NCBI GenBank assembly: GCA_964459325.1
Contig: CAYWKU010000003.1
Coordinates: forward strand, 132,397-196,396
Direction of reading: 5' to 3'
Source of the DNA: CAYWKU01 sp964459325
Lineage (GTDB): Bacteria; RBG-13-61-14; CAYWKU01
DNA length: 64,000 bases
The notes beneath the pieces were generated by a model that saw nothing but the letters and a program-made list of their open reading frames with translations, made no database searches and was not told the DNA's origin. Within the stretch, counting starts at the first letter, position 1, and each line of letters opens with the position of its first letter. Shown here piece by piece: positions 32,349-42,012 of this stretch. The translations under genes and the position numbers were made by a program.

Positions 32349-33233
32349 ATGACAAACAAAGGTAAAATTCTGAAAATCGGCCTTCCAAAGGGCAGTCTTC
32401 AGGAATCCACCCTGTATCTCTTTAAAAAAGCGGGCTACTCCGTCCACGTGGGAGACCGAAGCTACTATCCCACAATAGACGACTCAAACATGGAAGCCAT
32501 GCTGGTAAGGGCTCAGGAGATGGCCCGATACGTGGGCGACGGAGTGCTGGATTGCGGCCTTACGGGCAGGGACTGGACGCTGGAGAGCGGCGCAAGCGTC
32601 AAAGAGGTTACCGAGCTGATATACGCAAAGGCGGGCATGAGGCCGGTTCGGTGGGTTATCGCCGTCCCCGAAGACTCCAAAATCCGCACGATTAAAGGAC
32701 TTAGAGGAAAACGCATAGCCACCGAGCTGGTGGGAGTAACTTCCCGGTATCTGAAAAAGCGGGGTGTACAGGCGAAAGTGGAGTTCAGCTGGGGGGCCAC
32801 GGAAGTAAAACCCCCAAGGCTGGCCGACGCAATAGTGGAGCTTACCGAAACCGGCTCCAGTCTCAAGGCCAACCACCTCAGGATTATCGATACCGTCATG
32901 GAAAGCAACACCCTGCTTATCGCCAACAAAAAAGCATGGCAGGACAAATGGAAACGCACCTGCATAGAAGACCTGGCTCTGCTTCTGCAGGGGGCCATCA
33001 ACGCGGAAAAAATCGTGGGCCTGAAAATGAACGCGCCCCGGGGGGAAATGGAAAAAGTTCTCAAAAAACTAAAAGCCCTGCATTCGCCGACCATTTCGCC
33101 TCATACCGACGAAGGCTGGTTCTCCATTGAAGTGGTGCTTGATGAAACACATGCGCGAAAGCTTATACCCGAGCTGAAACGAGCGGGCGCTTCGGGAATA
33201 GTGGAATATCCCCTCAACAAAGTGGTCTATTGA
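32349..33233 (+). CDS. hisG: ATP phosphoribosyltransferase, long form
   Basis: First enzyme of histidine synthesis, joining ATP and PRPP. At 294 residues it is the long, self-regulated form with a C-terminal ACT-like domain (about 220-294), so no hisZ is needed. Seen motifs are LKIGLPKGSLQESTLYLFKKAGY, DCGLTGRDW, RIATELVGVTSRYLKKRG and VELTETGSSLKANHLRIID. It lies 10.5 kb from the main his cluster. No Shine-Dalgarno site precedes the ATG. Confidence 0.96.
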   Translation: MTNKGKILKIGLPKGSLQESTLYLFKKAGYSVHVGDRSYYPTIDDSNMEAMLVRAQEMARYVGDGVLDCGLTGRDWTLESGASVKEVTELIYAKAGMRPVRWVIAVPEDSKIRTIKGLRGKRIATELVGVTSRYLKKRGVQAKVEFSWGATEVKPPRLADAIVELTETGSSLKANHLRIIDTVMESNTLLIANKKAWQDKWKRTCIEDLALLLQGAINAEKIVGLKMNAPRGEMEKVLKKLKALHSPTISPHTDEGWFSIEVVLDETHARKLIPELKRAGASGIVEYPLNKVVY

Positions 33234-33418
33234 GAACTCTTTAGATAAAAGTTAGTCTATTTGTAATAAACTTTGTAATTTGGTTGTACTGAAAGCGGCG
33301 GCATTTCAAAAATCTTATTTTGCTGCTATTTGAAAAATGCGGTATGCCGGATTAATTTCCGAAGGTATAAGTTTTGTTCAGAATTAAACCCCAAGCTTAA
33401 AGAAAGGGATTTTTTGCC

Positions 33419-34540
33419 ATGAAACACTTTGTCAGAGTCCTTATCGCAACTCTCGCGTTCTCCCTGCTCATAGCCGGAGTGGCTTGCGATAAAGGAGACA
33501 AGAGCAAAGAAGGCCAAGCGGAAAAAACTTCCACTGAAACCTCGGTGGAAGAAAAAGGCTCAAAGGTTCTGGCCACGGTGGGCGACGAGGACATCACCGC
33601 CGGCGAGGTTAGCGAAATCGTTGACCATCAGAAAAACATGATGGCCAGACAGGGAAGACCGGTCAGCCCCCAGATGGAGCAGATGCTCCGTAAAAGGGTG
33701 CTCGATGATATGATAAAAAACGAACTCATCGCACAGGAGGCTGAAGAACAGGGCATCAATGCCACTGAAAAAGAAATCGACGAAATCTACAATCAGGAAG
33801 TTCAAAGGGCCGGGGGAGAAAGCAATCTCGAAAGCGGCCTCACACAGGCGGGAATGTCAAAGGAGGAATTCCGCGAGCGCATCGGGATGTATGTAACCAT
33901 GAACAAGCTCAGGGAAAAGGTTACCTCCGAAGTTGCCGACATCACCGAAGAAGACGCCAGGCAGTTCTTTGAGGAAAATAAACAGATGTTTTCCAAGTCC
34001 GAAAGGGTTCATGCCTATCACATACTGCTCAAACTGAACGAAAACGCCTCCAAAAAAGAAGAGCAGAAGGTCAAGGAAAAAATACAGAAAATACACGAGG
34101 AAGTCACCAAAGAAGGCGCCGACTTCCAGAAACTGGCCGAGAAATACTCCGAAGGCCCCTCCGCGAAAAAGGGCGGTGACCTGGGGACCTTCGGAAAGGG
34201 CCGCATGGCGCCGGAGTTCGAAAAAGCGGCTTTCAACCTGGAAGAGGGGGAAATCTCCGAGCCTGTGCGCTCAAAATTCGGCTATCACATTATAAAGGTT
34301 ACCGAAAAGAAAGACGCGGAAACCCCCGAATTTAAAGACGTTAAGGACACTTTGCTCAGGGTTTTGAGCGAAAGGAAAATCAACGAGGCATTCTCGGAAT
34401 TCGTGGAAGAGCTCCGCCGGGATACGGACGTAACCATCAAGTCGGAAAAGTTAAAATCTCAAACTACGCCCCAGGCCCCGACTATGCCTATGCCGAAAAC
34501 CGAAAAACGGGCGCCTGCGCCGGCTCCCGAGACAAAATAG
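33419..34540 (+). CDS. Parvulin-type peptidyl-prolyl isomerase, probable lipoprotein
   Basis: Exported folding catalyst of 373 residues. The signal peptide ends LLIAGVAC with C23 a likely lipidation site, followed by a Lys/Glu/Ser linker. A SurA-like N-terminal chaperone domain (about 50-190) precedes a rotamase domain (about 195-290) with HAYHILLKL, FQKLAEKYSEGPSAKKGGDLGTFGKGRMAPEFEKAAF and VRSKFGYHIIKV. The tail is Pro/Lys-rich. It is placed between hisG and hemE and probably helps outer-membrane or secreted proteins fold. AAAGGGA upstream of the ATG is a modest ribosome site. Confidence 0.92.
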   Translation: MKHFVRVLIATLAFSLLIAGVACDKGDKSKEGQAEKTSTETSVEEKGSKVLATVGDEDITAGEVSEIVDHQKNMMARQGRPVSPQMEQMLRKRVLDDMIKNELIAQEAEEQGINATEKEIDEIYNQEVQRAGGESNLESGLTQAGMSKEEFRERIGMYVTMNKLREKVTSEVADITEEDARQFFEENKQMFSKSERVHAYHILLKLNENASKKEEQKVKEKIQKIHEEVTKEGADFQKLAEKYSEGPSAKKGGDLGTFGKGRMAPEFEKAAFNLEEGEISEPVRSKFGYHIIKVTEKKDAETPEFKDVKDTLLRVLSERKINEAFSEFVEELRRDTDVTIKSEKLKSQTTPQAPTMPMPKTEKRAPAPAPETK

Positions 34541-34566
34541 CGCAAAAAAGAAAACCTGTTCGAAGA

Positions 34567-35631
34567 ATGGGCAACTGGCGGCATAACAGCGACAAGGGCG
34601 GTATCAGTAGCGCATTTCTGGATGCCGCACGCTGCCGACCCACCGAATATACGCCCGTCTGGCTCATGCGCCAGGCGGGCCGCTATATGCCCGAGTACCG
34701 AAAAATCCGCGAAAAACACTCCTTTATAGAAATGTGCAAAACGCCGGAGCTGGCCGTGGAAGTAACCCTCCAGCCCGTCCGGTTCATGGATGTGGACGCG
34801 GCCATCATCTTCGCAGACATCATGCTGCCGCTCGAAGGCATGGGCATAGGCTTCGAGTTCACCGACAATGAAGGGCCGGTAATAAACGACCCGGTCAGGA
34901 CCGCGCACGACGTAGAAAAGATAAAAAAACCGCCTCCGGAAGAGTCGGTCCCTTACCTGTTGGAAAACATAGAGCTGGTGAAAAGCGAGCTTGCCGGCAA
35001 AATCCCCCTTATCGGATTCTCCGGCGCTCCCTTCACGCTGGCCAGCTATGTAATCGAGGGCGGCCATTCCCGCAATTACCTCTCCACAAAAAAGCTCATG
35101 TTCTCCGAGCCCGACACGTGGAACGGCCTGATGAACAAGCTGGTCGACGTCCTGTCGGATTACCTGGCGGCCCAGGTACGGGCGGGGGCCGATGCGCTGC
35201 AAATTTTCGATTCATGGGTGGGATGCCTGGCCCCGGTAGACTACGAAACTTACGTCCTGCCTCATTCCCGAAAACTCCTCGGCAACTTGAAAGGTTTAGG
35301 CGTGCCCGTAATCCACTTCGGCGCCGATACCGCCACCCTTCTCGAATCCATGAGGAAGGCGGGAGGGGATGTTATCGGAGTGGACTGGCGCATACCCCTG
35401 GATGAAGCTTGGGAAAAAATCGGCCATGACCGGGCAATCCAAGGCAACCTCGACCCCACCACCCTGTTCGCTTCCCGGGATTTCATAAAAAACAGGGTAA
35501 AACAGATACTTCAAGAAGCGGGTGGCAGACCCGGTCATATCTTCAACCTTGGCCACGGTATCCTGCCCGGCACCCCCCCTGAAAACGTGAAAGCGATGGT
35601 GGACGCGGTTCACGAACTCAGCTCGAAATGA
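34567..35631 (+). CDS. hemE: Uroporphyrinogen decarboxylase
   Basis: Converts uroporphyrinogen III to coproporphyrinogen III. The 354 residues carry the two signatures PVWLMRQAGRYMPEYRKIR and IGFSGAPFTLASYVIEGG, plus GHILPGTPPENV-like LGHGILPGTPPENVKAMV near the end. A short extra N-terminus (about 12 residues) precedes the usual start region. It overlaps hemH by four bases, so hemE-hemH-hemG form one operon. Confidence 0.96.
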   Translation: MGNWRHNSDKGGISSAFLDAARCRPTEYTPVWLMRQAGRYMPEYRKIREKHSFIEMCKTPELAVEVTLQPVRFMDVDAAIIFADIMLPLEGMGIGFEFTDNEGPVINDPVRTAHDVEKIKKPPPEESVPYLLENIELVKSELAGKIPLIGFSGAPFTLASYVIEGGHSRNYLSTKKLMFSEPDTWNGLMNKLVDVLSDYLAAQVRAGADALQIFDSWVGCLAPVDYETYVLPHSRKLLGNLKGLGVPVIHFGADTATLLESMRKAGGDVIGVDWRIPLDEAWEKIGHDRAIQGNLDPTTLFASRDFIKNRVKQILQEAGGRPGHIFNLGHGILPGTPPENVKAMVDAVHELSSK

Positions 35632-36563
35632 CCCAAGCTATCGAAAAGATTGGAGTTTTTCTGTTAGCGTTCGGCGCTCCCCGCTCGCTCAAGCCGCCCG
35701 ACCTCTCCGATTTCTTAGCAAAAGTCACCCATCGGGAACCTTCGGAGGAGATGGTGGAAAACCTCTCCCGGAGGTATAAATGTATAGGCGGCCGCTCCCC
35801 GCTGGTGAATATTACCAACTCCCAGGCCCGGGCGTTGGAAAACGAGCTTGCTCCAACACCCGCAAACGGGGGTGTTTTTATCGGCCTGAGATTCGGGGAG
35901 CCTTCCGTATCCGATGCGGCAAAGGAAGCGACCGAAAAGGGCATTGAAAAGGCGGTGGCAATAACCCACGCCCCCCAGTATTCCCAAATGGTCATAGAGG
36001 CATATCGAAAATCCCTGACCGACGCGCTTCGGGAAAACGGGGCTGAGATAAAAGTCGATTTTGTGGAATCCTACGGCCACGACCCACTATTTATCGAAAG
36101 CATAAGCGCCAAAATTAAGGAAATTTTCCCCTCCGAGCCATCGAAAATAACTGAAATCCCAATAATTTTTACCGCTCATAGCCTTCCCGCCGACTCCGCC
36201 GGGGCGAATAAATACGTCGGGGAAGTTAAAAACACCGCCGCACAAATAGCTCAAACCATCGGTAATAGCAGTTTCGAGGTGGCCTTTCAAAGCCCGGGAG
36301 CTTCGGGAGGCAAATGGCTGGGACCTTCGGTCGGGGAGGTAATCGAACGGTTTTCAAACTCCGGAATAAACGAGATAATAATTGTGCCGGTGGGATTTGT
36401 GGCCGAAAATCTCGAAACTCTCTACGACCTTGACTTGCAAGCTGCCGAATTGGCAAGAAAATCGGGAATAAATGCGTACCGGGCGCCGGCATTGGACGAT
36501 TCCCCATACCTGATAAGTTGCTGGAAAGACGCTATCCTGAAAAAACTGGAGGAGTGCGATTGA
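35628..36563 (+). CDS. hemH: Ferrochelatase
   Basis: Inserts iron into a porphyrin. The 311 residues are of the shorter type. The catalytic histidine lies in IIFTAHSLP, and the acidic partner in GFVAENLETLYDLD. GGRSPLVNIT and an AFQSPGASGGKWLGP segment also fit. Whether it acts on protoporphyrin or coproporphyrin cannot be settled from the sequence, but the adjacent oxidase suggests a protoporphyrin-type end route. The start is the ATG in the hemE stop overlap (ATGA), and the stop overlaps the hemG TTG. Confidence 0.93.
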   Translation: MTQAIEKIGVFLLAFGAPRSLKPPDLSDFLAKVTHREPSEEMVENLSRRYKCIGGRSPLVNITNSQARALENELAPTPANGGVFIGLRFGEPSVSDAAKEATEKGIEKAVAITHAPQYSQMVIEAYRKSLTDALRENGAEIKVDFVESYGHDPLFIESISAKIKEIFPSEPSKITEIPIIFTAHSLPADSAGANKYVGEVKNTAAQIAQTIGNSSFEVAFQSPGASGGKWLGPSVGEVIERFSNSGINEIIIVPVGFVAENLETLYDLDLQAAELARKSGINAYRAPALDDSPYLISCWKDAILKKLEECD

Positions 36564-37972
36564 AGCGGGCGGTGGTGGTCGGAGCCGGCATAGCGGGACT
36601 GGCGGCGGCAAACAAGCTCCGGGAAGAAGCGCGCCAAAAGGGGCTTGACCTGCAAGTTACCGTTCTGGAAAAGGAAAATCGCGTCGGCGGAACCATACTT
36701 ACCGAAAAGATGGACGGGTTCATCATCGAAGGCGGCCCGGACTGCTTCCTCTCCACCAAGCCGTGGGCGCTCCAACTGGCCTCCCGGCTGGGAATAGCCG
36801 ACCGGGTATGCTCCACCCTCGAGGAAAACAAGGGTACCTTCATCCTTTGGGACGGTAAGCTGCATCCGCTACCGGACGGGGTGTACCTTATGGTACCCAC
36901 AAAACTTACGCCCCTCTTTACATCCGGCCTGCTCAGTTGGAGGGGAAAACTGCGCATGGCAATGGAATTTTTCGTACCCGGACGAACCGACGGGGCGGAG
37001 GAAACTCTGGCGCAGTTCGTAACCCGCCGGCTGGGCTCCGAAGCCCTCGAGCGCATCGCGGAGCCGCTGGTGGCGGGAGTGCACGCAGGGGAACCCGAAA
37101 CCATGAGCCTGGAGGCCTCGTTTCCGAGGTTCAAAGACCTCGAAGACCGCCACTCCAGCATGATACGAGGAATGCTGGCCATGATGCGAAAAGTCGGCGG
37201 CTCACCGAGAAAATGGAGCATGTTCGTTTCGTTCACCGACGGGCTCGCGGAATTTCCCGAAGCCATAGCCCAAGCCATCGGCGCTGAAAATATCAAAACG
37301 GGCGTAGCGGTAAACTTCATCGAGCGAGCGGAGGGTAAATGGCATCTTAAGACATCGTCCGGGGAAAGCATAAGTGCCGATGCGGTTATATTGGCCTCGC
37401 CGGCGCATGTAAGTTCCCGGATTCTCTCGGGAATAGATGCCGACCTTGCATCGGAGCTGGCGGCCATCCCCTATGTTGGAACGGCCACGGTGTCCATGGC
37501 CTATGAAAGCCGGGAGCTTCAAAACATTCCCCGGGGATTCGGTTTCGTCGTTCCGCGTCATGAAAAAAGAAAGATAATGGCCGTCACATTCTCCAGCCGG
37601 AAATTCCCCGGACGCGCTCCGGAAGGCCAAGCCCTGCTGCGCTGCTTTCTGGGAGGCGCCAAAAATCCGGAGCTGGTGGATAAACCGGAGGAGGAGCTTG
37701 CAGACATCGCTTCCGAAGAAGTTGCCGATATCCTTAAGATAAAAGCACGGCCACAATGGGCGAAGGTATACAGATGGCCCCGCTCCATGCCTCAAACGCC
37801 GTTGGGACACACCAAAAGGATTCGCCGGATATATTCCCTTTTTGATAAACAACCCTGCCTGAATATAGCCGGCGGGGCCTACGACGGACTGGGCATACCC
37901 GACTGCGTTCGCACAGGCGAGGAAGCGGCCATATCTGTCATGAGTGAACTGAACCGATTAAAAGAAAAATAG
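36560..37972 (+). CDS. hemG: Protoporphyrinogen oxidase, HemY type
   Basis: FAD-dependent, oxygen-type oxidation of protoporphyrinogen (or coproporphyrinogen) to the porphyrin. The 470 residues begin with the dinucleotide motif VVVGAGIAGLAAA, then KENRVGGTILTEKMDGFIIEGGPDCFLS, and end with LNIAGGAYDGLGIPDCVRTGEEAA, all HemY-like. The TTG at 36560 is chosen because GGAGGAG stands five bases before it and it overlaps the hemH stop as TTGA. An oxygen-type enzyme suggests at least occasional aerobic life. Confidence 0.94.
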   Translation: MKRAVVVGAGIAGLAAANKLREEARQKGLDLQVTVLEKENRVGGTILTEKMDGFIIEGGPDCFLSTKPWALQLASRLGIADRVCSTLEENKGTFILWDGKLHPLPDGVYLMVPTKLTPLFTSGLLSWRGKLRMAMEFFVPGRTDGAEETLAQFVTRRLGSEALERIAEPLVAGVHAGEPETMSLEASFPRFKDLEDRHSSMIRGMLAMMRKVGGSPRKWSMFVSFTDGLAEFPEAIAQAIGAENIKTGVAVNFIERAEGKWHLKTSSGESISADAVILASPAHVSSRILSGIDADLASELAAIPYVGTATVSMAYESRELQNIPRGFGFVVPRHEKRKIMAVTFSSRKFPGRAPEGQALLRCFLGGAKNPELVDKPEEELADIASEEVADILKIKARPQWAKVYRWPRSMPQTPLGHTKRIRRIYSLFDKQPCLNIAGGAYDGLGIPDCVRTGEEAAISVMSELNRLKEK

Positions 37973-38057
37973 TATTTTTTTAATTGAATTTCATTATCCC
38001 TTGACGGGGCGAATAGTATCTGCTATATGACGGGTGATATTTCGGAGGTGTAAAAGA

Positions 38058-41000
38058 ATGCAAAGACGAAGAATATTACGGCGGTTATTGAAGCTCGGGG
38101 CAGTGGCGGCATTGGCCTGCTTTATTACTTTCTGCGGAGGCGAACCCGACCACCCCGAAGGGTTGACCGAATCCGGCGGAGGAAACGGGCCGGAAATAAT
38201 CTTCGACCCGCTGGCGGAACCCGTGCCGGAAATACCCTTTCCAAACGACCTGGTCACGGTGCTCGATGAATCCACGGTGACGGGAAGAAGAATCAACCTG
38301 AGCGTTGAGGCCCCCAGCGGCGTGGAAAGAATGGCCCGCAGAAAGGTCAACGACCTGGACGGCTTCGGCACTTACGCACCCGTCTCCGTGGCTTTCGATA
38401 AGCCCCTCGACCTCTCCACGGTCAACGAAAACAACATCATGATTATCAAGCTGGGCGGGAAGGACGCCGGCGACACATCTCCACTCAACCTGCCCGTACC
38501 CGCCGCATCCTACACTTCCGACCCTTCCGACCCTTCCGTAACCATAAATAAGGGCTTCTTCCCGCTCCTCTGGAGACCCGATGACCCATGGTGGAGGCAC
38601 GACCCTTATGCCGAGGCCAACAACGTGGCCCTGGACCCCGAAAACGGCGTTGACATCGACGGCGACGGCGCTATTTCACCGTTCGAGTTCGTAAATTATT
38701 ACGAGTTTGAAACCAATACCCTGATTATCCGACCCATTTTGCCTCTCAAGGAAGCCCGCCGTTACGCCGTGGTGCTCCTTAAAGGTTTGAAAGGGGCCAA
38801 CGGCCAACCCGTCAAATCGCCCTTTAAATATATCAATCACACTATGCAGACCGAAGATTTGTCGGCCCTTCCGGAACTGTTGCGCAAAAAGGGCATTTCC
38901 CTCGACCGGGTGGCTTTCTGCTGGAGCTTTACCACTCAAAATATAACACAGGACTGGAAGAACGTATGGAACGGCCTGACAAAGGGCAAAGGCCCCCTGG
39001 CTTATCTGAATAAAAAATTCGACCCGGTGCTTAAACCTTTCGACCTCCGGATGAACATCGACTACGACGGAAACCCCTATACCTTGAACATGGACTGGTT
39101 CAAACCTCTGGCGAATTTCCTGCTTTCCGAAGTCACCGGCACCGGCAACATGGAACTGAACTACATAGATTACGTTATCTTCGGCTCCTTCAAATCACCG
39201 GGTTTTTTCAGTTCACTGGATTTCGGAGACCCCTTGGAAACCCCCGGAATATCCTTTGACCCCGCCAAACTTTCCGGAAAAGAAAAGGTGGATGAGCTCG
39301 AGGTAACATGGATACTTACCGTCCCAAAAGACGAAGATATGGGACTGGACGGGGGCCAGAGCAAAAATCACCCCCACGGTTGGGAAGATTACGAAGAAAA
39401 CTGCCCGGACTCAAATTGTGCAGAGGCTGACCCGGCCGACCTGATAAGTATAGCAAAGGGAAGTGACGCCGAATGGGGAGATGCAACCGACCCGAACTGC
39501 AACGAATATTTGTGTCCCGACAGTGATGACGTTCCGGTCCCAACGGGGAAGGACGGCGAATTCGGCAACGCCGGCGTCGACGACAACGATGATGGTTACG
39601 TCGGTGACGAAGGCGAGTATCTTTGGCCCGGCAGCGACGACGTCCCGGACCCTGCCGGGGACAATCATGACCCGAACGACCCCGATTGCACGGCCCTTCA
39701 GGCCTCAAGCGACCCGTGCGTGCCGCATAGCTATCTAATATCGGGCAGCGTATTCAAGTGCACCCAGGGTAACGGCAGGCTCGACTACTATTGCGGCCTC
39801 GACGGTAAGCCGGGCGTGGCGGGATTTAACGACGACGACAACGACGAGCCGGACGATATTACCGAATTCGGCTGGGATGGCAGCGACGACGGCATCACCG
39901 AAGACGCCAACTCCAACGGACGGCTGGACACGCCGCCCTTCCCCGTCGCTTTCTACGGTCACGGGCACGGCTCGGGAGGAGTGGAAAGCCTGGGATTCAT
40001 CGAACCCATGAGCGCCAACGGCATAGCGCTGTTCGGTATGGATAACTTCGGCCACGGCCCGGCATTCAGCGGCGATGACATAAAAGGTCTTTTCAAGGAC
40101 GACCTCGACAAAACATGCTCCTGGGACGGCAGCAGTTGGGACCCCGGTTCGTGCGGCACTTTGTACATGTTGGTGGGCACATTTTCCGTGGACATAGACG
40201 GCAATGGCGACGTGGACGAGGATGATGTGGACGGGGAAAAAGTAGAGGCAGTGGCCGATGAAATCCTGAACGTGGGCCTTTTCCGGGTGCTCTTCACCGA
40301 AGGGCGCGCCTACGATACGGACGGCGACGGAGCACCCAATTCGGGCCGCATCTTCTGGACAGCCAACATCTTCCAGACTCGCGACCTGGTCAGGCAGACC
40401 GCCATAGACTGGATGCAATTCGTACGAATTGCGGACAAGTTCGGCGCCTTTTCGGCCAACGACTTCAACAACGACGGCGCGCCCGACCTGGCCGGTGATT
40501 TCAACGTGGACGGCGAATACGATATCGGCGGCCCCACCAGCGTAAACACCCGGGGCCACTATTACTTCGGCTCCAGCCTGGGCGGCATAATGGGCGTGGT
40601 GAACATGGGTATCAATCCGCGCATGGTGGTCGGAGCTCCGGTCGCCGGAGCGGGCGGACTGCCGGACGTCATCCCCCGCAGCCGCCAGGGAAGCGCCACC
40701 CGGCCCGTCATGAGGCAGATGTGCGGCCCTCTCGTCATCGGAGACGCCGTGGACCCGGGGCGGGTAAGGCTGGTTTTCAACAACGACCCGCCCGACAAAA
40801 ACTTCGGATACCTCATGGTACCTCCTTACGGGCGCATAAAAGTGCAAAACCTGACTAACGGCGAGGTAAAAGTTGTAACCACCGATTTCAACGGCAATTT
40901 CAGCGCCGGAATTCCCGCGGATGTGGGAGATACGATAAAAGTGTCGTCGCTCGTCGGCGGCGATGCCGTATCCACCGCAAAAACTGCTTCTCCCTACAAG

Positions 41001-41885
41001 GGCACCGGACTTGACCGCAACACGCCGGATTTCCGCAGGTTTATGGGCTTCTCTCAATGGATGCTGGAACGAGGAGACCCCATTAACCTGGCAAGGCACT
41101 ACTTCACTAACGAATTCGGCTCACCCATAATGGACTCCCCCGAAAAGGGAGTGCTGCTTATCAACACCACCGGCGACCACAGGGTACCCATCAACACAGG
41201 CAACGCCATAGCCTCCGCCGCCGGTTTATGGTCGCTGGACGAAGCCAAAACGCTCATCAGGGCCGGTCTCAACCTCGGCTATACCCCACCTCCATGGGGT
41301 TTCGGTTTTACGGACAAACCCATCTTCGACCCCGAAGACCTGGACGACGACGGGGAGGAGTGCGGTTTCGATGATGACGGACGCTGCAACGAGGCCATGG
41401 CGCAGAATGTGGCCGCTCTCAACCCGCCGTTGAGCGTGGTGAAGTCGCCAACGAGTGACCGGGTGAGCGCCGTCAGGTGGCCTTATGTCAACGAAAAGGG
41501 CCATCACGCCTTCGCGCTGCCCGGTGCCGTAAACCACGGCATAGACTGGGGGGTTTACATGGCCAACCAGATAGCCTACTACTTCGCTTCCGACGGCACC
41601 TGCATCATAGACGACCCGTGGGAATTACGCGCCGCCCCGATGATTCACCCCGGGCCGAACGGTGAACTGGAAACAACTCCGCAGGGAGACGACAAAATCA
41701 AAATTATCCGGGTACTCAACACCCTGGGTAAACATCCGTGTGATTACGACTTCCCCGAAATAGAGGTGATAACCTCCGGTCCGGATTACACGCTGGATAC
41801 AGGCCCAGATCCTGATGATAAGAAAATTGAGTTCCAGGACATGCAACGCGTGCCTTACGACCCCTATATCAACATGGGGCAGTAA
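38058..41885 (+). CDS. Large secreted alpha/beta-hydrolase, VolA/Pla-1-like lipase family
   Basis: Exported protein of 1275 residues. A basic signal peptide is followed by C21 (AALAC) and C26, one of which may be lipidated. The N-terminal block IIFDPLAEPVPEIPFPNDLV and the LDGFGTYAPVSVAF stretch match the N-terminal domain of Pla-1/VolA lipases. A likely triad is S840 in GSSLGG, D1040 in TGDHRVP and H1149 or H1150 in GHHAF. Several Asp-rich calcium-type loops occur (DIDGDGAIS, DIDGNGDVDEDD, DTDGDGAPNS, FNNDGAPD), and a long Asp/Cys insertion spans about residues 450-620. It is probably a surface phospholipase or esterase. GGAGGTG stands seven bases before the ATG. A porin-like gene follows. 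Confidence 0.85.
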   Translation: MQRRRILRRLLKLGAVAALACFITFCGGEPDHPEGLTESGGGNGPEIIFDPLAEPVPEIPFPNDLVTVLDESTVTGRRINLSVEAPSGVERMARRKVNDLDGFGTYAPVSVAFDKPLDLSTVNENNIMIIKLGGKDAGDTSPLNLPVPAASYTSDPSDPSVTINKGFFPLLWRPDDPWWRHDPYAEANNVALDPENGVDIDGDGAISPFEFVNYYEFETNTLIIRPILPLKEARRYAVVLLKGLKGANGQPVKSPFKYINHTMQTEDLSALPELLRKKGISLDRVAFCWSFTTQNITQDWKNVWNGLTKGKGPLAYLNKKFDPVLKPFDLRMNIDYDGNPYTLNMDWFKPLANFLLSEVTGTGNMELNYIDYVIFGSFKSPGFFSSLDFGDPLETPGISFDPAKLSGKEKVDELEVTWILTVPKDEDMGLDGGQSKNHPHGWEDYEENCPDSNCAEADPADLISIAKGSDAEWGDATDPNCNEYLCPDSDDVPVPTGKDGEFGNAGVDDNDDGYVGDEGEYLWPGSDDVPDPAGDNHDPNDPDCTALQASSDPCVPHSYLISGSVFKCTQGNGRLDYYCGLDGKPGVAGFNDDDNDEPDDITEFGWDGSDDGITEDANSNGRLDTPPFPVAFYGHGHGSGGVESLGFIEPMSANGIALFGMDNFGHGPAFSGDDIKGLFKDDLDKTCSWDGSSWDPGSCGTLYMLVGTFSVDIDGNGDVDEDDVDGEKVEAVADEILNVGLFRVLFTEGRAYDTDGDGAPNSGRIFWTANIFQTRDLVRQTAIDWMQFVRIADKFGAFSANDFNNDGAPDLAGDFNVDGEYDIGGPTSVNTRGHYYFGSSLGGIMGVVNMGINPRMVVGAPVAGAGGLPDVIPRSRQGSATRPVMRQMCGPLVIGDAVDPGRVRLVFNNDPPDKNFGYLMVPPYGRIKVQNLTNGEVKVVTTDFNGNFSAGIPADVGDTIKVSSLVGGDAVSTAKTASPYKGTGLDRNTPDFRRFMGFSQWMLERGDPINLARHYFTNEFGSPIMDSPEKGVLLINTTGDHRVPINTGNAIASAAGLWSLDEAKTLIRAGLNLGYTPPPWGFGFTDKPIFDPEDLDDDGEECGFDDDGRCNEAMAQNVAALNPPLSVVKSPTSDRVSAVRWPYVNEKGHHAFALPGAVNHGIDWGVYMANQIAYYFASDGTCIIDDPWELRAAPMIHPGPNGELETTPQGDDKIKIIRVLNTLGKHPCDYDFPEIEVITSGPDYTLDTGPDPDDKKIEFQDMQRVPYDPYINMGQ

Positions 41886-41937
41886 TTTTACAGGGGAAGC
41901 GCAATTCTATGGACGAGTCAATTCACAGGGTGTGGTT

Positions 41938-41963
41938 AGACAAGGGGTTTAAACCCCTTGTCT
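41938..41963. repeat. Perfect 26-bp palindrome, AGACAAGGGG arms
   Basis: AGACAAGGGGTTT is followed at once by its exact complement. It lies between the hydrolase and porin genes and is closely related to the hairpin at 63807-63831. It could attenuate transcription between the two genes. Confidence 0.8.
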
Positions 41964-42012
41964 TCAAACCTTTTATTATCAACTTACCAAAAACCGTTGC
42001 GAGGAAGCATTA

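Noticed and set aside
39735..41099. A 454-codon minus-strand frame opposite the secreted hydrolase.
   Set aside because: Low-complexity Val/Ala/His translation typical of antisense frames; the plus-strand gene has signal, motifs and ribosome site.
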